Positions 17,340-25,706 of a stretch of DNA of 33,379 nt are shown one piece after another. The DNA comes from Eubacteriales bacterium (lineage in GTDB: Bacteria > Bacillota > Clostridia > Oscillospirales > Butyricicoccaceae), in the NCBI GenBank assembly GCA_030523305.1, contig JAUNIY010000013.1, positions 1-33,379 of the forward strand, in the 5' to 3' direction. Position 1 is the first letter of the stretch. Every line of letters starts with the position of its first letter. Both the position numbers and the translations under genes were made by a program. The notes below the pieces were generated by a model. The model had not been told where the DNA came from. It worked only from the letters and a program-made list of their open reading frames with translations, and did no database searches.

Positions 17340-18389
17340 CTATTGACTCCGCTGCATGCTGCGATGCAAGCATCCCGCTACCCAGTGCAGCGCAACAGCC
17401 CCTATCAGCGTCAACAGAAAGCAGCCGAGCTGCATCTGTACCATGCTGCTTCCAAACCATGCTTGCAGCGTAGAGGAATTGCGCATCTTGAGCCATACCC
17501 ATTCCTGCACAACATAAAATTCAAAACTGATGACACCCAAAAGCGAAGCCGCTGTATAAACGCCCTTTCCAAGCCACCGCACGGCCTGCGGCAATGGGAT
17601 TCCCATCGCCCACTGGCACAAGTTTGCCAGCAACAACGCAAACGCCGGGGCCACGATCAGGTTGACCTGGGCGTTATATGCAGGCATCAGCCAAGCGTCT
17701 TTGTTGTGCGAGATCGAAAAACTGTAGGCCACGCCGACAAACAGGCAGGCTGCCGTGGCCAGCATTCCCCCGGCCGAAAGCTTTTTCCCTTGCAAGCTCA
17801 AATGCCCGAAATAAAAGCCGAGCAAAAACACCGGGATACGGGTCGTGATGGCATACAGGTCATAGCGTATGGTTTGCTGCAGCCCAACATTTGCGGCCAA
17901 CACAAGCGCAATCGCACCCAGTGTAAACGCCCCTTTCCATTTTACCCGGTCAAACAGCGCATAATAGAACGGCGCAAACAGATAAAAGAGCAGGATACAC
18001 GGCACAAACCACAGGAAATCATATACGTTGACCCACAGCTGACGCAAACCGGTCGCACGGCCAAGGAATTCCCGCAGCGTCCAGTTATCCACCAGGCCGA
18101 TCACAAGCGCCGCAGGGATGAGCACCGTACCGATGCGCAAAAAACGCCGGATCAGATACCGTCCGTAGCTGTTCAGCCCCGTCACCCGCTGTTTTCCAAA
18201 TGCATACGTCAGCCCAAACCCGGACACCAATAAGAAAATATCGACGCCGCAAAAGCCCTCTCTATGAAAATAAACCGCCCAATCGGAAGGCTCCGGAACA
18301 AACAGCCCTACCGGCACAATATGGAAATCATAAATCCACAGAGCCGCAATGCCCATGAGAGCCGAACGATGTACACTGATGTTTCTCAT
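17340..18389 (-). CDS. Acyltransferase-3 family membrane protein
   Basis: 349 residues; ATG behind GGGGAT. The N-terminal part carries the family pattern LMGIAALWIYDFH (11-23) and FCGVDIFLLVSGFGLTYAF (46-64). About ten hydrophobic segments follow, consistent with an integral membrane acyltransferase of the OatA/WecH type. These enzymes transfer acetyl or other acyl groups to sugars in polysaccharide, peptidoglycan or lipid. It starts only 24 nt after panD on the same strand, so co-transcription with the pantothenate genes is likely. There is no known functional link beyond a possible use of acyl-CoA. The substrate is not predictable. Confidence 0.85.
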   Translation of the reverse strand: MRNISVHRSALMGIAALWIYDFHIVPVGLFVPEPSDWAVYFHREGFCGVDIFLLVSGFGLTYAFGKQRVTGLNSYGRYLIRRFLRIGTVLIPAALVIGLVDNWTLREFLGRATGLRQLWVNVYDFLWFVPCILLFYLFAPFYYALFDRVKWKGAFTLGAIALVLAANVGLQQTIRYDLYAITTRIPVFLLGFYFGHLSLQGKKLSAGGMLATAACLFVGVAYSFSISHNKDAWLMPAYNAQVNLIVAPAFALLLANLCQWAMGIPLPQAVRWLGKGVYTAASLLGVISFEFYVVQEWVWLKMRNSSTLQAWFGSSMVQMQLGCFLLTLIGAVALHWVAGCLHRSMQRSQ

Positions 18390-18413
18390 CGCATCCCCGT
18401 CGTTTTCCCCGCC

Positions 18414-18809
18414 TTATTTCTCGTCGTCATACAGCGCGCCGTATTTTTCATAATGCGTCACGCGGCACACATGGTTATCATCGTCCACAAAGACAACCTT
18501 CGGCTTATGCGTCTTGGCTTCCTCCGGCGTCACATCCGCATAGGACATAATAATGATCCGGTCGCCCTCGGATACGCAGCGCGCCGCCGCACCGTTCAGG
18601 CAGATCATACCGCTGCCGGCCTCCCCGGCAATCGTATAGGTTTCAAAGCGGTTCCCGTTGTTAATATCTACAATTTGTACTTTTTCATACTCCAATATAC
18701 CAGCAGTATTCAAAAGCTCGCTGTCAACTGTAATGGAGCCGACATAGTTCAGCTCCGCCTGCTTGACAACGGCGCGATGGATTTTTCCTTTCAGCATGGA
18801 AATCGTCAC
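18414..18809 (-). CDS. panD: Aspartate 1-decarboxylase PanD
   Basis: 131 residues. The start is GTG 18809 behind AAGGAGGAT; an ATG four codons later is less well placed. The self-processing site is G24-S25 in NYVGSITVD, at the same numbering as in the Escherichia coli enzyme. Cleavage before S25 makes the pyruvoyl cofactor. The catalytic-pocket segments [29 protein letters not shown] are conserved. PanD makes beta-alanine from aspartate, the second substrate of PanC. It starts 13 nt after panC ends, clearly in one operon. Confidence 0.97.
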   Translation of the reverse strand: MTISMLKGKIHRAVVKQAELNYVGSITVDSELLNTAGILEYEKVQIVDINNGNRFETYTIAGEAGSGMICLNGAAARCVSEGDRIIIMSYADVTPEEAKTHKPKVVFVDDDNHVCRVTHYEKYGALYDDEK

Positions 18810-18822
18810 GTTTGTATCCTCC

Positions 18823-19668
18823 TTAGCGTTCGATAATAAAATTATCGATCAGACGTGTTTTTCCAATATAAACGGCAATGGCGGCCAGGATCGAGCCTTC
18901 GGTGGATGCTACCGGCTCCAAATTGTTCCAATCCACGATCTCGACATAGTCGATCCGGCTCAGTGGTTCCGCTTCGATCTCAGCCGTGATGATCGCCTTG
19001 ACCTTGGCGGTATCGGTTTCGCCCGCCTCAATGGCAGCCTTGCCCTTGTTCAGCGCGCGGGACAGGCACAGCGCAGCCTGACGCTCCTCTGCGCTCAGAT
19101 AGGTATTGCGCGAGCTTTTTGCCAGCCCATCCGCTTCCCGGATGATCGGACAGCCGACGATGTCCAGCGGCATATTCAAATCGCGCACCATACGGCGGAT
19201 GACAGCCAGCTGCTGCGCGTCCTTCTGCCCGAAATAGGCGCGATCCGGCTGTACAATGTGAAACAGCTTGCTGACAACCGTGCACACGCCGCGGAAATGG
19301 ATCGGGCGCGATGCGCCGCACAGGCCCTTGGTCAGATGATCCATATCGACATAGGTGCAGAAATCCGGCGCATACATTTCTTCCGGCTCCGGATGAAAAA
19401 TCAGATCTGCGCCAGTCTCCTCACACAGCGCGGCATCGCGCGCCAAATCGCGCGGATAGGTTGCCAGGTCTTCCGTCGGGCCAAACTGGATCGGGTTGAC
19501 AAAATCCGATACCACCGTGCGGTCGTTTTCCGCCACGGAACGTGCAATCAGGCTCTGGTGCCCTTCATGCAGATAGCCCATGGTTGGCACCAAGCCAACC
19601 GTCAACCCTTCTTTGCGCCACGCGCGTACCTGCTCGCGTACTGCTTCTATTGTTGAAACGATGTCCAT
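18823..19668 (-). CDS. panC: Pantothenate synthetase PanC
   Basis: 281 residues; ATG behind AAAGGAG. The nucleotide-binding HIGH-like motif is in [13 protein letters not shown] and the KMSKS-like motif in [11 protein letters not shown]. Other family segments are [30 protein letters not shown] and [16 protein letters not shown]. The enzyme joins pantoate and beta-alanine using ATP. It is separated from panB by a 264-bp gap filled by a repeat element, and is followed closely by panD. Confidence 0.98.
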   Translation of the reverse strand: MDIVSTIEAVREQVRAWRKEGLTVGLVPTMGYLHEGHQSLIARSVAENDRTVVSDFVNPIQFGPTEDLATYPRDLARDAALCEETGADLIFHPEPEEMYAPDFCTYVDMDHLTKGLCGASRPIHFRGVCTVVSKLFHIVQPDRAYFGQKDAQQLAVIRRMVRDLNMPLDIVGCPIIREADGLAKSSRNTYLSAEERQAALCLSRALNKGKAAIEAGETDTAKVKAIITAEIEAEPLSRIDYVEIVDWNNLEPVASTEGSILAAIAVYIGKTRLIDNFIIER

Positions 19669-19694
19669 TGTTTTTTACTCCTTTGTTTTGATTG

Positions 19695-19923
19695 TAGGCT
19701 TCCCCCAGTGGGGGAAGCTGCCTGGCCACAGGCCAGACTGATGAGGGCGAAATGTTGCGCTTTTCTCTCATATTATCTGAGCCATCTCATGCGCACCCCT
19801 CATCCGGCGCTTGCTGATATAAAACCGGAAATATAGATGTTTCCCGGTTCTGTTAGGCCGGGGCCTCGCTCTCGCTACGCTCGGCTGCATTCAGTAGCGC
19901 GCGACCCCAAAGGGGGAAGGCTT
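19695..19923. repeat. MITE-like/REP-like palindromic repeat inserted between panB and panC
   Basis: The left end TAGGCTTCCCCCAGTGGGG and the complement of the right end, TAAGCCTTCCCCCTTTGGGG, are near-identical terminal inverted repeats. Inside are a hairpin GCTTCCCCC-AGT-GGGGGAAGC (19698-19718), a second hairpin CTGGCC-ACA-GGCCAG (19722-19736), the inverted pair GATGAGGG/CCCTCATC (19740-19747, 19797-19804), and an AACCGG-type stem around 19823-19850. No coding capacity is seen. Similar GC-rich palindromic elements are common between genes in Oscillospirales genomes, as far as I recall. It sits inside an operon, and its hairpins lack T-runs on the minus strand. Confidence 0.7.
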
Positions 19924-19932
19924 ATTATTTCC

Positions 19933-20760
19933 TCAATACAACTTTTCGATAATGGTCTCGTCCATTTTAAAGGTATGCTCCTTCGCCGGGAAGGTGCCTT
20001 CCTTCACTTCCTTGTCATACGCACGGAAGCCTTCCATCATCACTGCGCCCGCATTGGCAAAGGTTTTTGCAAATTTCGGGGTAAAGTCGGAGAACATCGC
20101 AATCATATCCTGATACACCAGCACCTGCGCATCGCAATCGGGGCCTGCACCGATGCCAATCGTCGGGATTTCCAGCGTTTCCGTAATCTTCTTTGCCAGC
20201 GGTGCGGGTACACATTCCAGGACAACCGCATATGCGCCAGCTTCCTGCACGCGGCGCGCGTCATCCAGAATCTTCTGCGCCGCAGCTTCTCCCTTGCCCT
20301 GTACCTTAAAACCGCCGAACGCATGGACCGACTGCGGGGTCATGCCGATGTGTGCGCACACCGGGATGGAAGCATCTACAATGGCTTTGATCTGCTCGCA
20401 TACTGTTGCGCCGCCTTCCAGCTTGACAGCCTGCGCATGGCCTTCCTTCACCAGACGGCCCGCGTTCATGACTGCATCATAAATCGAAGCCTGATAAGAC
20501 ATAAACGGCATATCCGCCACAACCAGTGCATTGCTTGCGCCGCGCGTAACAGCCCTTGTATGGTGGATCATATCCTCCATTGTCACGGACAGCGTGTCCT
20601 CATAACCAAGGCAGACCATGCCCAGTGAATCGCCGACAAGGATCGAGTTGATGCCTGCCTCGTCAATCAGCTTGGCAGTCGAATAGTCGTACGCTGTGAG
20701 CATGGTCTGTTTTTTTCCTTCTTGCTTTGCCTGACGGAACGTTAATACTGTGTTTTTCAT
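19933..20760 (-). CDS. panB: 3-methyl-2-oxobutanoate hydroxymethyltransferase PanB
   Basis: 275 residues. Metal and substrate motifs are conserved: [16 protein letters not shown] (Asp ligand), VVADMPF (Asp ligand), AVKLEGG (Lys and Glu) and [20 protein letters not shown]. The catalytic-type Glu lies in [11 protein letters not shown], followed by [21 protein letters not shown]. PanB adds a hydroxymethyl group from methylene-tetrahydrofolate to ketoisovalerate, giving ketopantoate. Its ATG overlaps the stop of the upstream dehydrogenase-like gene by 4 nt (ATGA), so the two are translationally coupled. Confidence 0.98.
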   Translation of the reverse strand: MKNTVLTFRQAKQEGKKQTMLTAYDYSTAKLIDEAGINSILVGDSLGMVCLGYEDTLSVTMEDMIHHTRAVTRGASNALVVADMPFMSYQASIYDAVMNAGRLVKEGHAQAVKLEGGATVCEQIKAIVDASIPVCAHIGMTPQSVHAFGGFKVQGKGEAAAQKILDDARRVQEAGAYAVVLECVPAPLAKKITETLEIPTIGIGAGPDCDAQVLVYQDMIAMFSDFTPKFAKTFANAGAVMMEGFRAYDKEVKEGTFPAKEHTFKMDETIIEKLY

Positions 20761-21599
20761 GACAATCCCTCCAAGTATGTTCTAAGGATGGTATCATCTC
20801 TGTCAGGATGTTTCTCCTGTGCCAGATCGCACAGCTTGCGTGTCAGCAGCGCATACAGCGCCTGATCTTCTCGATCCAAGCAGGCCATATGCGACTGTAT
20901 GGTTCCCATGTCCCCGCGTTCCGCGGGACCGGTGAGCGCCTGCTGCGGGCCTTTTTCGCAGATCGCCTGCGCATTGCCCAAGATGAGCGGCGACAGCGCC
21001 GACAGCGCCTGCCGCTCAGTGAATCCGCATTGCTCCAGCAGCTGCATGCCCCAATGGGACAAGCCGACCGCCAGATTGCTCACCACGCACGCCGCCAGAT
21101 GGTAGCGCGCCTTATCCTCCGCCCGTATGGTCGCCGTCTGCGCGCCGCAGCGCTGCATCAGCGGTTCCATTTGCGCGGCGCAGCTGCCTTCCAGCGTAAA
21201 AAATGCGCCTTCCAGCTGCTCCCAGGACGAGAACCTGTCGCTGACTGCCAGCAGTGGGTGAACCGAACACACGCCCGCGCCATGCTCGTCCGCATCCGCA
21301 AAGATCGAGCTGGGCAGCGCCCCGCTGCAATGGCAAATCCGTTTACTTTTGATCGGCAGCGTCGTGATATCGTCCCACACGCGCGCAATCGCGCTGTCCG
21401 GTGTGGTGATAAACAGGGTATCGCTTGCGTCCACTACATCCTTCCATGTATCAAAGCATCGCGTCCTTGTAAATGCCGCCGCCTCTTCGGCGTGTTCCCG
21501 GGTACGGCTATAGTAGCCTGTCACGTCGACACCATGCTGGCAGAATAGCTTTCCCATTGATGTGCCGACCTTACCCGCGCCGATAAAACCAATTTTCAT
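20757..21599 (-). CDS. panG: Rossmann/DUF2520 protein, probable ketopantoate reductase of the PanG type
   Basis: 280 residues from ATG 21599, which has GGAGGT seven nt upstream; an open extension to 21869 lacks family similarity and is rejected. The N-terminus [19 protein letters not shown] has the dinucleotide motif GAGKVG (7-12). The C-terminal helical part ([28 protein letters not shown]) matches DUF2520. No panE is present, although panB, panC and panD are. This gene is first in the operon and overlaps panB by 4 nt. A PanG-type ketopantoate reductase has been described from Francisella, with relatives reported in Clostridia and Enterococcus, as I recall. Assignment here is by domain and context. 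Confidence 0.8.
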   Translation of the reverse strand: MKIGFIGAGKVGTSMGKLFCQHGVDVTGYYSRTREHAEEAAAFTRTRCFDTWKDVVDASDTLFITTPDSAIARVWDDITTLPIKSKRICHCSGALPSSIFADADEHGAGVCSVHPLLAVSDRFSSWEQLEGAFFTLEGSCAAQMEPLMQRCGAQTATIRAEDKARYHLAACVVSNLAVGLSHWGMQLLEQCGFTERQALSALSPLILGNAQAICEKGPQQALTGPAERGDMGTIQSHMACLDREDQALYALLTRKLCDLAQEKHPDRDDTILRTYLEGLS

Positions 21600-21756
21600 A
21601 TGAACCACCTCCGTCCAAACCTTGTCCGATGGCGATTCCCTGTACATCAGTCCCATTCGCTGCCGCGATATGGGCTGCATGCCGAAAAAAGTAAGAAAAC
21701 ATCCGGTGCAGTTCGCGCCGGCCCATTTGCCGGCCACAATACCACCCATCCTGTTT

Positions 21757-21785
21757 AGGATAGCACAACCGGATTGGCGAAACAA
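21757..21785 (-). promoter_or_regulatory. Promoter of the pantothenate operon
   Basis: On the minus strand TTGTTT (21785-21780), 17-nt spacer, TATCCT (21762-21757), with TG one nt before the -10 (extended form). The leader would be about 150 nt, ending at GGAGGT before 21599. Confidence 0.65.
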
Positions 21786-22117
21786 GGCTTTCCCGAATAA
21801 TTTATAAAAATTTGTTATATCCTGCTTTTCCAATAATTTCCGTATACCCATTTCCCCATTGTTTGTCACCCGTCCATATCCATATCTATTGCCCTATATG
21901 TTATTTTTTGTTTCTTTTTTCCGCTTTATCTATCCATTTTTTATGAGATGCATGGTTTTTCAAACTTTTCCTACAGATCATCTAGCATATATTCTGCGCA
22001 AAAACGCTCAATTTTTGCTTCTTCGCCCGGAAAGAAATCTCGTATTTTATCAGATTTTTCTTATTTTTTATTTCTAAATGCAGTTTTATCATTTTTGTGA
22101 AAATTTTCTGTTACCTC

Positions 22118-22146
22118 TTGAAATATGTTTCTTTTTTCCGTATAAT
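22118..22146 (+). promoter_or_regulatory. Promoter of the AraC-type gene
   Basis: TTGAAA (22118-22123), 17-nt spacer, TATAAT (22141-22146). The leader is about 85 nt. Confidence 0.75.
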
Positions 22147-22235
22147 GATTACTATTGAGAGATTTCAGAACGAATACTTGCATCATGGCCGCGTGCTTCC
22201 CCAACGCAACCATGTACAACAAAGGAGAGAGTTTT

Positions 22236-23072
22236 ATGACCGAAACATTAGCCAAATTTTGCGATTCCGCAGGCTTTGCGGATATTTCCCTTGTTCAGTA
22301 TGGCAGCTATACGCGCAGCGAAGAAGCTCCGCTCCTGCCGTTCCTGAATGAACGCACCGTTGTCACATATGTAACAGAGGGTGCGGGTACCATCAAACTC
22401 GGTTCCGCCCAGCATACCATAGAGCCGGGTTCCATCGTTGTCTTTTTCCCCAATGTGTGCGTAAACTGCACCGGCCTAGATGGACAGCAGATTTCCGCTA
22501 TGTGGCTGGAGCTGGACGGCGCCTCTGTCCCGGAAGTGTTGACCCGCGCAGGCCTGACGCCGCAGAAGCCAGTGCTGTCCCTCAATGTCCCAAGCGATGC
22601 GTCGGATACCGTCGCCGTCTTCCGCCGCCTGACCGATCCGGAACAGTCCTACGGCCCATTGCGTGCCACCGGCATTGCGCTGGAATTGCTCGACAGCCTG
22701 CTGTGCGAAACGCCGCGCCCTTGCCAGCCGAAGGTTTCCAACCTCCAGCAATATTATGTCGATCGATCCGTCCGCTATATCAAGGCAAAATACCAGCAGG
22801 ATATCTCGGTCGAAGACGTTGCACAGTACTGCGGCCTGAACCGCAGCTATCTGGGCAAGCTGTTCCGCGATGCCACCGGCACGACCACGCAGGAATATCT
22901 CATCCGCCAGCGCATGAGCGTGGCTTGCAGCTATCTGGAACGCGGTGCCGCGTCCATTGCAACCATCGCCCGCTCGGTCGGCTATCCCAACCAGCTGCAC
23001 TTCTCCCGTGCTTTCCACAAGGTATTCGGCATCCCGCCGCGTGAGTGGCAGAAGCGCAACCGCAAAAATTGA
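22236..23072 (+). CDS. AraC-family transcriptional regulator
   Basis: 278 residues from ATG 22236, behind AAAGGAGAG; an upstream in-frame start at 22155 lies in the leader and is rejected. The N-terminal part (about 20-110) is a cupin-like ligand-binding domain with VTYVTEGAGTIKLGSAQHTIEPGSIVVFFPN. The C-terminal 100 residues hold two helix-turn-helix motifs: DISVEDVAQYCGLNRSYLGKLF and SIATIARSVGYPNQLHFSRAFHKVFGIPPREW. It is monocistronic, with its own promoter and a strong terminator, so it may control a distant target. Effector and target are unknown. Confidence 0.95.
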   Translation: MTETLAKFCDSAGFADISLVQYGSYTRSEEAPLLPFLNERTVVTYVTEGAGTIKLGSAQHTIEPGSIVVFFPNVCVNCTGLDGQQISAMWLELDGASVPEVLTRAGLTPQKPVLSLNVPSDASDTVAVFRRLTDPEQSYGPLRATGIALELLDSLLCETPRPCQPKVSNLQQYYVDRSVRYIKAKYQQDISVEDVAQYCGLNRSYLGKLFRDATGTTTQEYLIRQRMSVACSYLERGAASIATIARSVGYPNQLHFSRAFHKVFGIPPREWQKRNRKN

Positions 23073-23080
23073 TTGTATGC

Positions 23081-23117
23081 AATATCCCCGTCCGGTACGA
23101 TGGACGGGGATATTTTT
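23081..23117 (+). terminator. Terminator of the AraC-type gene
   Basis: A perfect 13-bp stem (23081-23093 with 23102-23114) around an 8-nt loop, then TTTGT. Confidence 0.9.
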
Positions 23118-23126
23118 GTATTGTAG

Positions 23127-23155
23127 TTGTTTTCCGCTAATTTTTATGGTATGCT
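23127..23155 (+). promoter_or_regulatory. Promoter of the lipoprotein gene
   Basis: TTGTTT (23127-23132), 17-nt spacer, TATGCT (23150-23155), with TG one nt before the -10. Confidence 0.65.
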
Positions 23156-23185
23156 GATCCTATGACAAAACGATGAGGTGACCCT

Positions 23186-23986
23186 ATGAAACGAATGCTT
23201 CCCGCCGCTCTCGGCGGTATCCTAGCTGCGGCCCTGCTGGCAGGCTGTGGCAGCAGCGCGTCCGACCCGGTACAAGAGGTCTGCGTCAGGCAGACCAGTG
23301 CGGATGGCAGCTGTATCCTCTATGATTACACGGCAGATGGGAACCAATCCAAAGCCGTAAACTATGCTGCGGACGGCATGCTGTTGGGCTGGACCGAATA
23401 TACCTATAACGAGGACGGCCTGCAAACCGAAGAAACCACCTACGATGCGGACGGCGCGATGCAATCCCGCTGCCAAACGGAGTATCAAGACGGCAATATG
23501 ACCCGTCGGACATACTATGCAGGGGACGATACACAGCAATATCAGGAAACCTTTTCCTACGATGAAAAGGGATTTCCCACAAAAGAAACCTATACCAGCG
23601 ACAGCATGTCGTATTGGTATGACATCGAAACCGACGAAAACGGCGAGGAAACCAAACGTACGCTGATGGATGAATCGGACGAGCCGACGATAACCGTCAC
23701 GTTTGACTACAACGCAAGCGGCCTGCTCATCAAAACCACAACTTATGAGGATGCCTCGATGGAGACAATGCAGGGCTGGACAGAAAACGATTATGATGCC
23801 GACGGCAATCTCACGCGACAGACCTCGTATGATGACGCGGCACAGGTCGATACCGTTTGGGAATACCGCTATGACGGCAACGGCAACCTGATCGAGGTGT
23901 CTACCAACGGGGCTGGCTCCGCGCAGACGCTGACCGAATACGAATATGCGCCGCTGTCCGATGTAATCCAGGACAATCAGTCATAA
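23186..23986 (+). CDS. Lipoprotein with YD-like (RHS-type) repeats
   Basis: 266 residues; ATG behind GAGGTGA. A lipobox LAGC with C21 follows a short hydrophobic signal, so the mature protein should be anchored to the outer face of the membrane. About six degenerate repeats cover residues 45-255 (YDYTADGNQSKAVNY, YTYNEDGLQTEETTY, FSYDEKGFPTKETY, FDYNASGLLIKTTTY, NDYDADGNLTRQTSY, YRYDGNGNLIEVST). The consensus is Y-x-Y-x3-G-x5-T, as in RHS/YD proteins, although the full toxin architecture is absent. Repeats are Asp- and Glu-rich. Function is unknown; carbohydrate or surface binding is possible. A single-gene unit. Confidence 0.88.
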   Translation: MKRMLPAALGGILAAALLAGCGSSASDPVQEVCVRQTSADGSCILYDYTADGNQSKAVNYAADGMLLGWTEYTYNEDGLQTEETTYDADGAMQSRCQTEYQDGNMTRRTYYAGDDTQQYQETFSYDEKGFPTKETYTSDSMSYWYDIETDENGEETKRTLMDESDEPTITVTFDYNASGLLIKTTTYEDASMETMQGWTENDYDADGNLTRQTSYDDAAQVDTVWEYRYDGNGNLIEVSTNGAGSAQTLTEYEYAPLSDVIQDNQS

Positions 23987-23991
23987 CCGAC

Positions 23992-24020
23992 AAAAGCTCC
24001 TTCAGCTGAGGGAGCTTTTT
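23992..24020. terminator. Bidirectional terminator between convergent genes
   Basis: AAAAGCTCC (23992-24000) pairs with GGAGCTTTT (24011-24019), with the inner palindrome TCAGCTGA extending the stem. A/T runs on both sides serve the lipoprotein gene (plus) and the HAD gene (minus). Confidence 0.85.
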
Positions 24021-24041
24021 GTTTGCATCCATATTTACGTC

Positions 24042-24842
24042 TCAAATGAATCGGTAAATCGCCTTTGCCACGCCGTCGTTGTCGTTGGTATCCGTGACGA
24101 ACCTGGCAAGATGCTTGACTGCATCGTCGCCATTGCCCATGACGACCGGCATACCGACGATTTTCAACATATCCGTATCGTTGTCACTGTCGCCAATCGC
24201 CATGACTTGCTCCATGGTGATGCCCATGACCTGGGCCAACTGGCGCAGCGCGGTCCCTTTGTTGACCCCAGCCGGCATGACTTCGAAATTGTTTTCCGCG
24301 GAACGTGTAATATGGATACCAGGCAAGCGGTTGATCTCGCCCAACGCTTCCGCCAGCACATGGATATCCCCACGGGCGAATACCTTGGAAACCGGAAAAC
24401 GGTGTTCCCGGATAGCAGCTGCGACATCCTCCAGGACGACCTTGCTGTCCCAAAAGCCCTCGGTCCGCTTGCTGCTGGATAGGATCTCATCGGAATATGG
24501 ATTCAGATACAAGCGATCGCCGACATAAATCATGACGGTGACCGGGCGGTTCTGTACTGCCTCAACCACCTGTGCGCCAATATCCCACGGCATCGCCCAT
24601 TCGCGCACATTGCGCACGTTGCGCACATCGGAAATCGCCGCACCTCCCGCAGAAATCAACAGGGATGAGGCGCCGATTTCTTCCGAAAATACTGCGGCTT
24701 CCCCGACAATGCGCCCGGTACAGACAACGACCTTCACGCCCTTGCTGCGCGCATATGCCACCGCTTCCACAGTAGATGGCAGAATATCGATTTGGCTGGT
24801 CAGCACCGTGCCATCCAAATCCAGTGCAATCAAACGATACAT
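24042..24842 (-). CDS. Cof-type HAD-superfamily phosphatase
   Basis: 266 residues from ATG 24842, which gives the canonical MYRLIALDLDGTV; the frame stays open to 24884 without family similarity. HAD motif I is DLDGT (8-12), motif II lies in VVVCTGR, motif III Lys in the NKGTALRQL region, and motif IV is GDSDNDTDML. The large C2-type cap between about 80 and 190 is typical of Cof/YidA-like sugar-phosphate or cofactor phosphatases. It is the last gene of the ecfA1-ecfA2-ecfT run, 60 nt after ecfT, and probably co-transcribed. The substrate is not predictable; vitamin B6 or flavin phosphates are known for some relatives. Confidence 0.92.
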   Translation of the reverse strand: MYRLIALDLDGTVLTSQIDILPSTVEAVAYARSKGVKVVVCTGRIVGEAAVFSEEIGASSLLISAGGAAISDVRNVRNVREWAMPWDIGAQVVEAVQNRPVTVMIYVGDRLYLNPYSDEILSSSKRTEGFWDSKVVLEDVAAAIREHRFPVSKVFARGDIHVLAEALGEINRLPGIHITRSAENNFEVMPAGVNKGTALRQLAQVMGITMEQVMAIGDSDNDTDMLKIVGMPVVMGNGDDAVKHLARFVTDTNDNDGVAKAIYRFI

Positions 24843-24902
24843 GTTTTCCGCATCCCTTTCTCTTTCCAATCGCATTCCCTCCACGGCGAGGGGATTGTTT
24901 TT

Positions 24903-25706
24903 TTATCGCACAAACTGCAATACAATGGCCGCGCCGAGGAAGCAAACCGTCAGCACGGCGCAAGCCGCATCCGCACCGCCAAATTGCAGCTGGCGCAGGC
25001 GCGTGCGCCCGATATCGCCGCGGTACAGCCGACATTCCATCGCCGTCGCCAGCTCATCAGCGCGGCGGAAGGCGGAGACAAACAGCGGCACCAGAATCGG
25101 AAGCAGCGCTTTTGCGCGTTGCAGCAGATTGCCGCTGTCAAAATCCGCACCGCGTGCGCGCTGCGCACACATAATCCGGTCGGTTTCCTCCACCAGTGTC
25201 GGAATAAAGCGCAGCGCCAGCGACATCGTCATCGCCAACTCATGCACCGGGGCATGCAGCTTTTTGAGCGGCGAAAGCAGCCGTTCCAACCCATCTGTCA
25301 GCTGGATCGGTGACGTGGTATAGGTCAAAAGCGACGCGCTGACGACCAACAGCGTCAGCCGCACCACGATGAGCACCGCCTTATCCACGCCCGCCGTCGT
25401 GATATGGAGCGGACCGGCGTGCCAAAGCACCGTGCCGCCCGCGGTCATAAACAGGTTGAGCGCCGCCGTAAAAATGAGGATAAAGGCCAACGGCTTGAGC
25501 CCGCGCAGCATCATGCGCAGCTTGAGCCGGGACACATACACCATCCCGACAATAAAGATGGCCAATATCGCCATGGGAACCCATGCGCTGCACACAAACA
25601 GCGCGATAATCACCGCCATCACAAGCAATATCTTGGTACGCGGATCTGCGCGGTGCAGCAGGGAGTTCCCGGGGAAAAATTGTCCCAGCGTAATATCCTT
25701 CAGCAT
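24903..25706 (-). CDS. ecfT: ECF transporter transmembrane protein EcfT
   Basis: 267 residues with about five hydrophobic segments. The two coupling-helix motifs of EcfT are visible: ARGADF (RIMCAQRARGADFDSG) and the second Ala/Arg-Gly-type motif in ELATAMECRLYRG. The N-terminus LGQFFPGNSLLHRADPRTKILL is characteristic. EcfT joins two EcfA ATPases to exchangeable substrate-binding S components that take up vitamins or metals. It overlaps ecfA2 by 7 nt. No S component is encoded in the window, as expected for a shared group II module. Confidence 0.95.
   Translation of the reverse strand: MLKDITLGQFFPGNSLLHRADPRTKILLVMAVIIALFVCSAWVPMAILAIFIVGMVYVSRLKLRMMLRGLKPLAFILIFTAALNLFMTAGGTVLWHAGPLHITTAGVDKAVLIVVRLTLLVVSASLLTYTTSPIQLTDGLERLLSPLKKLHAPVHELAMTMSLALRFIPTLVEETDRIMCAQRARGADFDSGNLLQRAKALLPILVPLFVSAFRRADELATAMECRLYRGDIGRTRLRQLQFGGADAACAVLTVCFLGAAIVLQFVR

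Larger units (their letters stand above)
21600..22235. other. Long divergent intergenic region
   Basis: 636 bp between the pan operon and the AraC regulator. Only the two promoters listed separately, and a GCCGGC-N6-GCCGGC hairpin (21717-21734) in the pan leader, could be supported. The middle (about 21800-22110) is unusually AT-rich, with T-runs and several short stop-ridden frames. No gene or RNA family is recognised. An undetected small RNA cannot be excluded. Confidence 0.5.

Noticed and set aside
19681..19932. Palindromic stretch considered as a CRISPR fragment or riboswitch
   Set aside because: There are no regularly spaced identical repeats. The terminal inverted ends and nested hairpins fit a MITE/REP-type element better.
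21600..21869. N-terminal extension of the panG-like gene
   Set aside because: The extension lacks family similarity. The ATG at 21599 has an ideal ribosome binding site and gives the canonical [12 protein letters not shown] start, and a promoter lies inside the extension.
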